Assembly: GCF_002237595.1 (NCBI RefSeq)
Contig: NZ_CP022529.1
Location: 3,642,501 to 3,706,500, forward strand
Direction: 5' to 3'
Source of the DNA: Labrenzia sp. VG12
GTDB lineage: Bacteria; Pseudomonadota; Alphaproteobacteria; Rhizobiales; Stappiaceae
DNA: 64,000 bases
The translations under genes and the position numbers were made by a program. This document shows positions 25,123 to 34,339 of the stretch, piece after piece. Numbering within the stretch: the stretch's first letter is position 1; each line of letters begins with the position of its first letter. Below the pieces are notes generated by a model that made no database searches, was not told the DNA's origin, and worked only from the letters and a program-made list of their open reading frames with translations.

Positions 25123-25515
25123 ATGGACAAGAGCCCGCTGGAGAAATCCATCCTGGAAACGGACTGGTCCCGTTTCGACGGCCCGGAGGAGTACAATCCC
25201 GATGAGGTTGCTCCTGCACTGCTGAATCTCTTGCATTTGCAACACGAAGACCAGGCCGACCGGATTCAATCAATGGTACTTTTTGCTGTCGGTAATAACC
25301 ATCGGGGCACCTATTACCCTGTTCTTGCCGTCGCCATTGATTTCATCATCGAAATAGAGAGGCAGGCGGCAAACCGGGTCGGCAAAAACAGCGCCCGTGA
25401 AATCCTCTACGATCTCAACTGTTTTGAGCCCGATCAGCAAGGCCAAAAGGTCTTGTCACAGGAAGACCACAGCCGCCTTCAACAGAAGCTGAAACCCTTT
25501 GACAACTGGCAGTAA
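25123..25515 (+). CDS. small hypothetical protein, immunity-like sequence style
   Basis: 130 residues, soluble, acidic N-terminus. The central VLFAVGNNHRGTYYPVLAVAIDFIIEIE segment resembles HEAT-like single-domain proteins found among polymorphic-toxin immunity proteins, where a GN-H-GTYYP pattern recurs. I recognise the style but no named family, and no toxin gene is adjacent. It starts 25 bp after the GntR gene on the same strand, so it may share its transcript. Function unknown. Confidence 0.6.
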   Translation: MDKSPLEKSILETDWSRFDGPEEYNPDEVAPALLNLLHLQHEDQADRIQSMVLFAVGNNHRGTYYPVLAVAIDFIIEIERQAANRVGKNSAREILYDLNCFEPDQQGQKVLSQEDHSRLQQKLKPFDNWQ

Positions 25516-25684
25516 CCCGAGCTGCACCAGCCTGGCCTCACGGTTTTGTGAGTAGCCATCACCGATGTTGCGGCGCACCATTCTCACCAATCAAGACCTT
25601 CAACGATGTCTGGAAGAAACGTTTCAAGGCGACCCCGCAGCCGGACTGCGTGGTCGTGGCTCCTGGACATGAAGGTGCATTTGC

Positions 25685-26812
25685 TTGAAACAAAAACGGT
25701 TTTTCTCCTCCCCGACACGCCTCAACGTGGCGCTGCAAGGCGGTGGTGCGCATGGCGCCTTCACCTGGGGGGTTCTGGATCGGCTACTGGAAGAAGAAAC
25801 GCTCCGTTTCAACGCTGTTTCCGGCACATCTGCCGGCGCCATGAACGCTGCAGCCCTGATCTCGGGACTTGAAAATGGCGGTCCGGAAGCGGCGCGACAA
25901 TCGCTCAGATCCTTCTGGCGCAGCGTTTCCAGTCGAAGTCGACTCATCCCGTTCAACCGGTCGACAGTTCAGGCCGTGCTCGGAGGATTGGGACTTGATG
26001 TCAACGCGCTCCCGTTTTTCTTCGGCTCGGGGTCACAGGTCTTCTCGCCCTACGATCTCAACCCGGCCGGCTTCAATCCACTGCAGGAAATCATCCGCGA
26101 CACCATTGATATCACCGCGCTCTCACGGTCTTCCGTTGCTCTCCATGTCACGGCCACGCATGTCGGCACCGGGGAGGCCAGGGTCTTTTCTCAAGACGCC
26201 GTCACGGAAGAGGTTCTGCTGGCCTCCGCCTGCCTGCCCGCCCTGTTCCACGCCATCGAGATTGATGGCGAGCATTATTGGGACGGTGGTTATTCCGGTA
26301 ACCCCAGCCTGATGCCGCTCGTTGGCGAAACAGATGCGAGCGATCTGTTGCTGGTGCAGACCAGCCCGACGCGACGTCCTGATCTGCCGCAAAAGGCGCA
26401 GCAGATCGCGGCCCGGGAAAAGGAAATCTCGTTCAACGCTCCGCTCATCAAGGAATTGCGCCTCCTGGCCGAGTTGCAATACCAGGCGCGTCTGCTGCCG
26501 GGCTCAGGTCCGCCTGGTTTTCTGGAAGGCCTGGTCGGCAGGCTCACGCGGCAGAAACCGCATCATGCCCGCTCCATCTCGGCTCTGAGGTGCCATCGGA
26601 TTACCAGTGCCGCAATGAATGTGCGCGACAGTCAGACAAAACTGGATTCCGCCTGGCTCTTTCTCACGCAGCTGCGTGACGAAGGCAGAGATGCTGCGGA
26701 GATGTTCCTGAAAAACCATGGCAGGGATCTCGGCAGGCGCTCGACGCTGGATCTTTCCCGCTGGCTTCACGGAGCATCCACACCTGCGAGAGGGCTGGCA
26801 AAGGCATCCTGA
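25685..26812 (+). CDS. patatin-like phospholipase
   Basis: 375 residues. The start is a TTG with an AAGGTG ribosome site seven bases upstream; the conserved domain begins at once. The oxyanion loop is GGGAHG (19-24), the nucleophile Ser49 in GTSAG, and the dyad Asp200 in WDGGYSG. No signal peptide is seen, so it acts on lipids or acyl esters from the cytoplasmic side. It stands alone between the small hypothetical gene and the TctC genes on the other strand. Confidence 0.87.
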   Translation: MKQKRFFSSPTRLNVALQGGGAHGAFTWGVLDRLLEEETLRFNAVSGTSAGAMNAAALISGLENGGPEAARQSLRSFWRSVSSRSRLIPFNRSTVQAVLGGLGLDVNALPFFFGSGSQVFSPYDLNPAGFNPLQEIIRDTIDITALSRSSVALHVTATHVGTGEARVFSQDAVTEEVLLASACLPALFHAIEIDGEHYWDGGYSGNPSLMPLVGETDASDLLLVQTSPTRRPDLPQKAQQIAAREKEISFNAPLIKELRLLAELQYQARLLPGSGPPGFLEGLVGRLTRQKPHHARSISALRCHRITSAAMNVRDSQTKLDSAWLFLTQLRDEGRDAAEMFLKNHGRDLGRRSTLDLSRWLHGASTPARGLAKAS

Positions 26813-26839
26813 CCTGCCTCGGCGCATGCCAGCCTGCTT

Positions 26840-27865
26840 TCAGCGCCAGTTGCGCGCGCTAGAGTGGGACGCCATGCGGCCGAACCGTTCCGGTGAGCTT
26901 TGCAGCATGGTCATGATCCTGAAAAGGCTTCGTTCCTGTTCAATGAGAAACCTCTTCAACGGCTCACCGACCAGGAACATCGGCTCCCACCTGTAATGGG
27001 AGCGCTGTTTTGCCCAGGCTTCTGTCCCGGCCAGGGCGCTAAACATGTCCCTGTAGGCCTCGATGTCAGCCTCGTCCGTCGCACTGGCGGCGAAGAACCC
27101 CCGCCAGTTGGAAAACACCACGTCCAGCCCCTGGCTTCGGAAGGTCGGGACATCCAGACCCGGCAACGGGTCGGCGGACGTCACTCCGAGGATCCTGATC
27201 TTGCCCGACCGGGCGGCTGGAAGCAGTTCGCCGACGCCGGAAACCACGGCCTTGACCTTGCCCGACAGCAGGCGGTCGAGCGCGGCCTTGCCACCATCGG
27301 CGGGTGAATATCGCAGCGCATTCAGATGAATTCCGGAGGCCTGGGCCACCAGACCGAGGGTCAGGTGATCAAGTGACAGATAGGTGGAGCCACCGGTCAC
27401 CGGTATGTCTCCGGGAGACAGACTGATCGCCTGCATGAGTTCATTGATATCGCGATAGGGGCTGTCCGCTGGAACGGCAATGGCCTGGTAGGCCGAGATC
27501 AGGATCGCTACCGGCCGCGTATCGCGCCAGCTGTTGCGATAATCACCGCGAAAGGACCGGACGATGATCGGCGTCGATTGCACCATCAAGGTGTTCTGGT
27601 GGCGCTGCGGATGATGGATCAGGTCAAGCAAGGCGCGCTCGCCGCCGCCACCCACCAGGTTTTCATAGGCAACCACATTGGCAAGACCTGTTGCCGTCAG
27701 AACCTCTCCGACCGCATGGGCCGTCGTGTCCCATCCGCCGCCTTTGCCACCGGGAATAAGAAACCGTATCTCGGGCATGTCTGCAGCACGCACCGGCATG
27801 GACCCCAGGATCAGGGCGACCGCCGCAACTGCAGTCCGAAACATTTTCTGACGCAAACCAACCAT
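26840..27865 (-). CDS. TctC-type substrate-binding protein (second tandem copy)
   Basis: 341 residues with a signal peptide (RTAVAAVALILGSMPVRA) and a GGGAG ribosome site. The tripartite tricarboxylate transporter binding-protein fold is marked by FLIPGGKGGGWDTTA, SLDHLTLGLVAQASGIHL and VVSGVGELLPAARSGKIRILG. It is clearly a duplicate of the protein encoded at 27945-28910, sharing long blocks, but has a C-terminal tail of about 20 extra residues (SSPERFGRMASHSSARNWR). No tctA or tctB genes accompany the pair. The ligand is unknown. Confidence 0.88.
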   Translation of the reverse strand: MVGLRQKMFRTAVAAVALILGSMPVRAADMPEIRFLIPGGKGGGWDTTAHAVGEVLTATGLANVVAYENLVGGGGERALLDLIHHPQRHQNTLMVQSTPIIVRSFRGDYRNSWRDTRPVAILISAYQAIAVPADSPYRDINELMQAISLSPGDIPVTGGSTYLSLDHLTLGLVAQASGIHLNALRYSPADGGKAALDRLLSGKVKAVVSGVGELLPAARSGKIRILGVTSADPLPGLDVPTFRSQGLDVVFSNWRGFFAASATDEADIEAYRDMFSALAGTEAWAKQRSHYRWEPMFLVGEPLKRFLIEQERSLFRIMTMLQSSPERFGRMASHSSARNWR

Positions 27866-27905
27866 CGCTTCGCTCCCTTCAAAGCTCCGGGTCTACGTTG
27901 ACCGA

Positions 27906-27923
27906 CCGGAAAAGCCTTTCCGG
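27906..27923 (-). other. short stem-loop between the tandem tctC genes
   Basis: CCGGAAA and TTTCCGG pair across a four-base loop in the 79-bp gap. There is no T tract, so a terminator is not assured. Confidence 0.35.
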
Positions 27924-27944
27924 CCGGCCCCGCGTGGACTGGGG

Positions 27945-28910
27945 TTATTGGAGTTCCTTCAGGATCTGACCGAGGTCCTGTTCCTGTTTTGCCAGGAAGG
28001 CATCCAGGTCGGCGCCCACCAGCAGGAGAGGCTCCCACTTGTAGGTGGCTCTTGTCGCCGTCCAGGCATCCGTCTCCGTCAGGGTCGTCAGCATGTCCCG
28101 GTATTGGGCCACCTCGTCGTCGCTGGCACCCGGCGCTGCAAAGAAACCACGCCAGTTCGCGAACACGACATCCAGTCCCTGGCTTGCAAGCGTCGGCGCC
28201 TCCAGGCCCGGGATCGGTTCGGCGGAAGTGACACCAAGAATGCGGATCTGCCCGTCAGCTGCGGCCGGCAGCAGTTCACCGACACCGCTGACGACAGCCT
28301 TCACCTTGCCGGACAGCAAGCGGTCCAGGGCTTCCTTGCCGCCATCGGCCGCCGAATAACGCAATTTGTCGAGCTCGATACCGGAGGCCTGCGCGATCAG
28401 GCCAAGGGTCAGATGATCGAGCGACAGCCGCCCTGAACCGCCGGCAACCACGACCGCATCCGGCTTTGCCTTCAGGTCGGCAACCAGCTGATTGATATCC
28501 TGATAGGGGCTGTCCGCTGCAACCGCGACCGCCTGATAGGCCGAAATCATCGTGGCAACAGGCGTGATGTCCTGCCAGTTGTTCTTGTAGACGCCGGTCA
28601 GGGCGCGAATGACAAGCGGCGTGGACTGGACCATCAAGGTGCCCTCGCGCTTTTCACCATCCGAGATGAGGCTCAGCAGGGCTCGCCCCCCGCCGGCCCC
28701 CGACAGGTTTTCATAACCGTTCACCTTGGCCAGGCCGGCCTCCTCCAGAGCAGAACCGACAGCACGCGCCGTGGTATCCCAGCCGCCGCCTTCGCCGCCC
28801 GGGATCAGGAATTTGACCTCTCCGTTGGCCAGTGCCGCTCCGCCCATGGTAAGTGCCAGTGCCGCCGACACCGCCGCGACCTTGATTGTTTTCAGATAGT
28901 TTCCACGCAT
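27945..28910 (-). CDS. TctC-type substrate-binding protein (first tandem copy)
   Basis: 321 residues with a signal peptide (KVAAVSAALALTMGGAALA) and a GGAGGA ribosome site. TctC landmarks include FLIPGGEGGGWDTTARAVG, SLDHLTLGLIAQASGIELDK and VVSGVGELLPAAADGQIRILG. It is the upstream member of a tandem pair. Such orphan binding proteins (numerous in Bordetella and rhizobia) usually bind di- or tricarboxylates, aromatic acids or amides and may lend ligands to permeases encoded elsewhere, or act as sensors. Confidence 0.9.
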   Translation of the reverse strand: MRGNYLKTIKVAAVSAALALTMGGAALANGEVKFLIPGGEGGGWDTTARAVGSALEEAGLAKVNGYENLSGAGGGRALLSLISDGEKREGTLMVQSTPLVIRALTGVYKNNWQDITPVATMISAYQAVAVAADSPYQDINQLVADLKAKPDAVVVAGGSGRLSLDHLTLGLIAQASGIELDKLRYSAADGGKEALDRLLSGKVKAVVSGVGELLPAAADGQIRILGVTSAEPIPGLEAPTLASQGLDVVFANWRGFFAAPGASDDEVAQYRDMLTTLTETDAWTATRATYKWEPLLLVGADLDAFLAKQEQDLGQILKELQ

Positions 28911-29335
28911 CTCGAATTCTCCTCCGTTGCGGTGACAACCTGGACTTGAGGCAATGCCAGCCCGTCCGGGGCCGCGCTAATGAAAGGCGTGTCCCGGCAA
29001 ATCCACGTTCGGCACCCTGAAAATGCTCTGGGCAGACCGCTTCTGCCCGGCGCCCCCCTCAAGACTGTCGAAGTCTTGAAGGCGCGCGCACGGTGTCACT
29101 GGCCCGGAAGTCCGGAACCGTACAGTAAGCAGGCTTCGCCACTACATTCTGACAAGAAGAAATCTAGATTACGAAACTGTCATCAACCTGTCAGGCCATA
29201 TATTTCAGCATCAAAAAAATAATAATCGAAAATAAACTCACCATTTTTTGCCAACACTATCTTCAAATTTCCACTTTAAACTATTTGTTTACGATTAATA
29301 AAATCCAGACAAACACAACAACTCTTTGAAATCGG
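28911..29335. other. 425-bp intergenic region, AT-rich
   Basis: This stretch lies upstream of the tctC pair and downstream of the LysR gene. Its half nearest the LysR gene (about 29150-29335) is strikingly AT-rich compared with the surrounding GC-rich DNA. A short inverted repeat (CAAGACT-N5-AGTCTTG, near 29060) is present. I see no coding pattern; it probably holds the tctC promoter. Confidence 0.6.
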
Positions 29336-30217
29336 CTATTTCTGCGCACCAGAGAATGCCGACAGCAGTTCGGCCACCAGCGGGTTCGGGAACCGCCGTT
29401 GCAGGGTCACGGCGAAGAACCCCTCACTGATCCGGTCCAGCCGGGCATATTCCACCAGCATGCCGCTGGCGAGCTCGTCTCGAACCACAATCGGCGGAAT
29501 CACGGCCAGGCCAGCGCCCGTCCGTGCCAGAAGACGCAGCATTGCCATGTCATCCGCTTCCGCCGCGATTTTGAGAACGAGACCAAGGCTCTCCACAAGA
29601 CCATCGAAGGAAGCCCTGAGTGCGGTTTCCGGGGTCGGCAGGATCAGCGGCTCGTCAGCGAGCAGATCCGCCACGCCCTTCGCCTGCAAATCCGGATTTG
29701 GCAGCCCCACCAGGCTCACCGGCTGCTCCGAGAGATTGTGAATGAGGTATCGGCTCGACGCATCCCTGGCCGGCACCAGGTTGGTCAGAACAATATCCAG
29801 CGACAAGGCTTCCAGCGCCCGCAGCAATTCGCCCTGAGACCCCGACCGCAGCACAACTTCGACATCCGGCCGTCCGATCAGGGGCTCCAGGAAACCGATC
29901 TGGAAATTCCGCGACAGGGTCGCCAGGGACCCGACCCGCAATGCCCGACGGGCAGCCCCCGTGTGTTTCAGCGTAGCCGTCAGATCGTCCGCCGTCCGGA
30001 AGATCGCTTCGGCATGATCCAGGGCGATGCGACCGGCTTCCGTCAGGACCAGGCCCCGCCCCCGCCGCTCGAACAGGTCGTTGCCGAGCGATGCTTCCAG
30101 CGTCTTGATCTGCGCCGACAGGGCTGATTGTGACAGGTTCAGGCTCCGCGCCGCACCGGTGAGTGTGCCGTCCCGCGCGACCGCTCGGAACAACCGGAGA
30201 TGATGGAGATTGATCAC
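29336..30217 (-). CDS. LysR-family regulator of the DAB operon
   Basis: 293 residues: an N-terminal LysR helix-turn-helix (MINLHHLRLFRAVARDGTLT, LSQSALSAQIKTLE) and a periplasmic-binding-like effector domain at about 90-290. It is divergent from dabB with 104 bp between start codons, the standard layout for an LTTR that controls its neighbour. An inorganic-carbon or redox cue for activation is plausible but not visible in the sequence. Confidence 0.88.
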   Translation of the reverse strand: MINLHHLRLFRAVARDGTLTGAARSLNLSQSALSAQIKTLEASLGNDLFERRGRGLVLTEAGRIALDHAEAIFRTADDLTATLKHTGAARRALRVGSLATLSRNFQIGFLEPLIGRPDVEVVLRSGSQGELLRALEALSLDIVLTNLVPARDASSRYLIHNLSEQPVSLVGLPNPDLQAKGVADLLADEPLILPTPETALRASFDGLVESLGLVLKIAAEADDMAMLRLLARTGAGLAVIPPIVVRDELASGMLVEYARLDRISEGFFAVTLQRRFPNPLVAELLSAFSGAQK

Positions 30218-30231
30218 GTAACTCTTCTAAT

Positions 30232-30262
30232 TTATCGAACGATTTATGAGATAATATATAAT
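30232..30262 (+). promoter_or_regulatory. putative dabB promoter with inverted repeat
   Basis: The divergent LysR-dabB region holds TTATC-N13-GATAA (30232-30254) and a consensus-quality -10 hexamer TATAAT at 30257-30262. The repeat overlaps where a -35 box would lie, as expected for an LTTR-controlled promoter. Confidence 0.45.
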
Positions 30263-30321
30263 TTTTTGAAAGAATGCGAGGCGCTATACCGGCGGCATCC
30301 GTAGCAGCCAGGAGCAATATC

Positions 30322-31878
30322 GTGTTCTCGACCATCCCCCTCCCCTTGTTCGCGCCAGTTCTTCTGGTGATCGCAGCTGGTCTTTTGGGTGGTCTGAACC
30401 TCCGACGTTTCACGATCCTGCCCTGGCTGTCCGAGGGCGCAGCGCTGGCCGCACTGGGTCTCGCAGCCCTCGGGGTGGGCCAGCTGATACAAGTCGGCCC
30501 AATTCAGGTGATCTGGTTTGAAGGCCCGCTTGCACTCGCCTTGAGACTGGATGCGGTCAGCGCAACCATGTCTCTCCTCGTTGCCTTTGTTGGCTGGATC
30601 GTCATGCGGTTTTCCAGAACCTACCTGGCGCGCGACCGGAAAGAAGGAGCGTTTCACGCCCAGATGCTGGTGACGCTTGCCGCGGTGCAGCTTCTGGTCC
30701 TGTCGGGCAGCTTCGTCGTTCTGCTTCCGGCTTTCATCGCCGTGGGCATCACCTTGCGCAAGCTGCTGCTTTTCTATCCGGACCGGCCACAAGCGCGCAG
30801 GGCCGCCGCCAAGTTTTCTCTGGTCTGGCATGCCGGTGACATTGCCCTTCTTCTGGCTGCGCTGCTGTTTGCGCTTGCAACGGGCACCGGCGTGTTCAGC
30901 CAGCTTTCCGGATCTACCGGATCACATCTGGAAGCCTTGCCGCATGGAGCCGTGGCTCTGGTCGTCCTTGCTGCGGTTCTCAAGACGGCGAGCTTTCCGC
31001 TCCATGGATGGCTCACGGAGGTGATGGAAGCACCAACGCCGGTATCCGCGCTGCTGCATGCCGGTATCATCAACGCCGGCGGCCTCTTGCTGATCCGTCT
31101 GGCCGATCTTGTTCAGGCCAGCCCGGGCGCTATGGCGTTCCTGGTGATGATCGGCGGTTTCACGGCCCTTTTCGGCGCTGTGGTCATGCTGACCCAAAGC
31201 GCGGTCAAGACCGCACTGGCCTGGTCGACCGTTTCACAGATGGGTTTCATGCTGCTGCAATGCGGCCTCGGTCTCTGGCCACTTGCCCTGCTGCACATTG
31301 TTGCCCACTCGCTCTACAAGGCTCACGCCTTCCTGAGCTCGACGGGCGCAGTCGGCACCGTTGCAAAACAGCGCAGACCCGGAGAAATTGCCGTCCCGAA
31401 CCTGGCAGCGGTCGCGAAATCCTTCGCCCTTTCCCTGGTGCTGTACGGCATCGTATCCACGGCCTTTGTCTGGCTGGCAGGCCCCAAGTCGGCGCAGGCG
31501 CTGGCCCTGGGGGCCATCCTGATTTTCGGCGTTGCCTATCTCGTTGCCCAGGGTCTCGCCGATGCAGCCCCCGCTGCGCTGACAAGGCGTACCGGCCTCG
31601 CAGCCACAGGTGTCGCCCTGGCCTATTTCGCCTTTCAGCAGGTTGCCAACACGCTTTGGGTTACCGCCCTGCCGGCCACGCCCGAGGTCGGCCCGCTCGA
31701 ATGGGCCCTGCTTGTGCTCGCGGTTGCCAGTTTTGGTCTGGTTGCGCTGGCCCAGACACTCTTCCCGCTCTGGGCGCATCACCCGGCCTCGGCCGGATTG
31801 AGGGTCCATGTTGCCAACGGCTTTTACCTCAATGCGCTTCTCGACCGCCTGACCGGCGGCTACCGGATCGCAAAATAG
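30322..31878 (+). CDS. dabB: DabB, proton-conducting subunit of the DAB inorganic carbon transporter
   Basis: 518 residues from GTG at 30322, chosen because an AGGAG site sits seven bases upstream and a membrane segment follows; an ATG at 30274 would add 16 unlikely residues. The protein is a NuoL/MrpA-like membrane protein with about 13-14 helices. Conserved charged residues lie in the KTASFPLHGWLTEVMEAPTP and STVSQMGFM segments. Paired with DabA it is thought to couple cation flow to CO2 hydration, trapping bicarbonate in the cytoplasm. DabA starts 18 bp downstream. Confidence 0.88.
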   Translation: MFSTIPLPLFAPVLLVIAAGLLGGLNLRRFTILPWLSEGAALAALGLAALGVGQLIQVGPIQVIWFEGPLALALRLDAVSATMSLLVAFVGWIVMRFSRTYLARDRKEGAFHAQMLVTLAAVQLLVLSGSFVVLLPAFIAVGITLRKLLLFYPDRPQARRAAAKFSLVWHAGDIALLLAALLFALATGTGVFSQLSGSTGSHLEALPHGAVALVVLAAVLKTASFPLHGWLTEVMEAPTPVSALLHAGIINAGGLLLIRLADLVQASPGAMAFLVMIGGFTALFGAVVMLTQSAVKTALAWSTVSQMGFMLLQCGLGLWPLALLHIVAHSLYKAHAFLSSTGAVGTVAKQRRPGEIAVPNLAAVAKSFALSLVLYGIVSTAFVWLAGPKSAQALALGAILIFGVAYLVAQGLADAAPAALTRRTGLAATGVALAYFAFQQVANTLWVTALPATPEVGPLEWALLVLAVASFGLVALAQTLFPLWAHHPASAGLRVHVANGFYLNALLDRLTGGYRIAK

Positions 31879-31895
31879 AGAACGAGGATCAATCG

Positions 31896-34271
31896 ATGTT
31901 TGTCAGACACACCCAATTCACCTCGACCCGGATCGCTCAAATCCTGAAGGCCGGAGAGGCTGCAATCCGCGCCATTCCACCTGCATTCCCACTGGAGGCA
32001 ACCGTCGCCGTCAATCCGTTTCTCGGCCAGACGGGCGAAGACCTTGCCACCGCCTCTGCGCGTCTCGCCCGGGTAGCTGGCACCCCGCTCACGCAGGATC
32101 GCCAGACACTCGCTGCCGCCATCGAATCGGGCTGTATCACCGATGAGGATCTGGCCGGGGCTCTGGCTGCCAGTCCCGCCCTGGCAAAACCCGCGAGCGT
32201 TGCCGCATTGAAAAAATTGGCTCAGGCAGAGTGTGAACAGCCTGTAGCGCTGCCCACCCTGGCAGAGCTGGCCGCCGAGGCAACCGGCATCGACTGGCCG
32301 GCAGTCATTGAAAAGTCTGTCGGACTTTGGGCGTCCGGATTTTTCGACCAGGGCCAGGCACTCTGGTCGCCTGAGCCAGGAGCGCGGGCCTTTTCCGCCT
32401 GGCGGTCCTGGGCATCACGAGACCTCACACCTGAAATCGCTGGTTTGAAAGGCTTTTGCGAACACGTATCCACGTCCCCCGACACAACGGAACGCACGAT
32501 CCTGCAGGCCGCGGACAATCTCGGCATCAGCGACAAGGCTGCCGAAACGGTGTTTCACCGGTTGCTGATGGACCTCGGCGGCTGGGCCCAGCATGGACGC
32601 TGGCTGCTTTGGCAGGCCGAGCTGGAAGGCGGTACGGACGGAACCCTGGCCGATCTGCTGGCCATCAGGCTGATCTGGGAAGAGGCGTTGCTGACACGCT
32701 TTCCCGAGGTTCAAAAGCGCTGGCAGGCCATTGTCACCCGGCATGAGCAGCAAATTGCAGCGACACCCGACCAGATCGTCAATGCGATCTTGCAGGAGGC
32801 ATCCGAACGGGCCTTTCAGCGGAGCCTCGTCCAAAAACTGAAGCCAGGCAAAGAACGGCAGCAACGGGCCGCAATCCAGGCTGCCTTCTGCATCGACGTC
32901 AGGTCGGAGATCTATCGGCGGGCGCTGGAAAACCAGTCACCCACCATCGAGACACTCGGCTTTGCCGGGTTCTTCGGCCTGCCCGTGGCACATCAGGGCC
33001 GTGGGTCGGACGTGATCGAAAATCACCTACCGGTTCTCCTGAAACCTGCCCTGACCTCAACCAGCCACGGTTCGAAGGACGCGGAAGACAAGACCCGTAT
33101 CGGCGCCCGGGCCGTGCGGGCTCTGGGGCGTTTCCGGCAGGCGGCCGTATCGTCCTTTGCCTTTGTTGAAGCGGCCGGTCCGCTTTACGGCTGGAAGCTC
33201 ATGCGTGACGCGATGGGGCTTGGCGATAGCTCAAAACAGGATCAGACAGCACCCAGGCTCGCCCCCGGTCTCGACGCAACTGTCAAGGTGGAGACGGCCG
33301 CAGCCGTCTTGCGCGCCATGGGCCTGACAAAAGACCTTGCGCCGCTGGTGCTTCTGGTGGGCCATACGGCCCAGACCTGCAACAATCCGCATGACAGCGC
33401 CTATCATTGCGGCGCCTGCGGCGGCTACTCCGGCGAAGTGTCTGCACGTTTGCTGGCAGACTTGCTGAACGATCCGGAGACCCGTGCAGGGCTTGCCGAG
33501 CACGACATCGAGGTTCCCGCCGATACGGTCTTCCTGGCCGGCCTCCATAACACCACAACGGATGAGCTGACGCTGTTCGAACAGAAAAGTGCCGTCGGCA
33601 AGGAAGACCTTGCTCAGCTTCGGGTCTGGCTGGAGCACGCCGGCGCAGACGTGCGCGCGGAGCGTGCCCTGAAACTGCCAAACGCGAGTGCCCGGACGAT
33701 ACCGGCGCGTGCCCTCAACTGGGCAGAGATCCGCCCGGAATGGGGACTGGCCGACTGTGCCGCTTTTGTTGCGGCCCCGAGGCAGGTCACTTCCGCAGCC
33801 GATCTTGAGGGCCGCGCCTTCCTGCACAGTTACGACTGGCAGAACGACGAAGGCTTCAAGACGCTGGAACTGATCCTGACGGCCCCGGTGGTTGTCGCAA
33901 GCTGGATCAGTCTTCAGTATTACGGATCTTCGGTGGCTCCGGACATTTTCGGCGGCGGCAACAAGCTCATCCACAATGTCGTTGGCGGCATTGGCGTCGT
34001 GGAAGGCAATGGCGGCCGACTCCGGCCGGGCCTGCCCTGGCAAGCGGTTCATGACGGCGAACATCTGGCCCATACACCGCTGCGGCTCACGGTTCTGATC
34101 GAAGCGCCCACTGAAGCAATTCAGTCCGTTTTGACCAGACACCCGGAAGTGCGGGCCCTATTCGACCATGGCTGGCTGCACCTGTTTGCCCTGAAGGAGG
34201 GTTGCGTCTCGGCACGTTATCTTGCTGGTGGCAGCTGGTGCCCTGACATGGCCACAGAACGTGCAGCCTGA
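31896..34271 (+). CDS. dabA: DabA, carbonic-anhydrase-like subunit of the DAB transporter (DUF2309)
   Basis: 791 residues from the ATG at 31896 with a GAGGA ribosome site; an open frame runs further upstream inside dabB but is not part of the gene. The zinc site known from Halothiobacillus DabA is conserved: Cys332 and Asp334 in FCIDVRSE, His490 in VGHTAQT and Cys505 in YHCGACGG, with the same 15-residue spacing between the last two. Further family blocks are LEATVAVNPFLG and IHNVVGGIGVVEGN. A peripheral membrane protein that hydrates CO2 vectorially with DabB. Confidence 0.92.
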   Translation: MFVRHTQFTSTRIAQILKAGEAAIRAIPPAFPLEATVAVNPFLGQTGEDLATASARLARVAGTPLTQDRQTLAAAIESGCITDEDLAGALAASPALAKPASVAALKKLAQAECEQPVALPTLAELAAEATGIDWPAVIEKSVGLWASGFFDQGQALWSPEPGARAFSAWRSWASRDLTPEIAGLKGFCEHVSTSPDTTERTILQAADNLGISDKAAETVFHRLLMDLGGWAQHGRWLLWQAELEGGTDGTLADLLAIRLIWEEALLTRFPEVQKRWQAIVTRHEQQIAATPDQIVNAILQEASERAFQRSLVQKLKPGKERQQRAAIQAAFCIDVRSEIYRRALENQSPTIETLGFAGFFGLPVAHQGRGSDVIENHLPVLLKPALTSTSHGSKDAEDKTRIGARAVRALGRFRQAAVSSFAFVEAAGPLYGWKLMRDAMGLGDSSKQDQTAPRLAPGLDATVKVETAAAVLRAMGLTKDLAPLVLLVGHTAQTCNNPHDSAYHCGACGGYSGEVSARLLADLLNDPETRAGLAEHDIEVPADTVFLAGLHNTTTDELTLFEQKSAVGKEDLAQLRVWLEHAGADVRAERALKLPNASARTIPARALNWAEIRPEWGLADCAAFVAAPRQVTSAADLEGRAFLHSYDWQNDEGFKTLELILTAPVVVASWISLQYYGSSVAPDIFGGGNKLIHNVVGGIGVVEGNGGRLRPGLPWQAVHDGEHLAHTPLRLTVLIEAPTEAIQSVLTRHPEVRALFDHGWLHLFALKEGCVSARYLAGGSWCPDMATERAA

Positions 34272-34288
34272 CCTTTAAAAAGGTCAGG
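34267..34288 (+). terminator. palindrome at the dabA stop, possible terminator
   Basis: CCTGACCTTT-AA-AAAGGTCAGG is a perfect palindrome that includes the dabA stop codon. Its stem could end or stabilise the dabBA transcript. No clear T tract follows, so termination is uncertain. Confidence 0.4.
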
Positions 34289-34339
34289 CAATGCCGCTAA
34301 AAAGACCTGCGCGCCGCCGGAAAGTCCGGCAGCCTCGGA

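Noticed and set aside
31008..31895. In-frame extension giving a 1087-residue DabA-like reading frame
   Set aside because: It overlaps dabB in another frame, is rich in Arg/Pro/Gly as GC-rich shadow frames are, and family homology starts at the ATG at 31896 with its own ribosome site.
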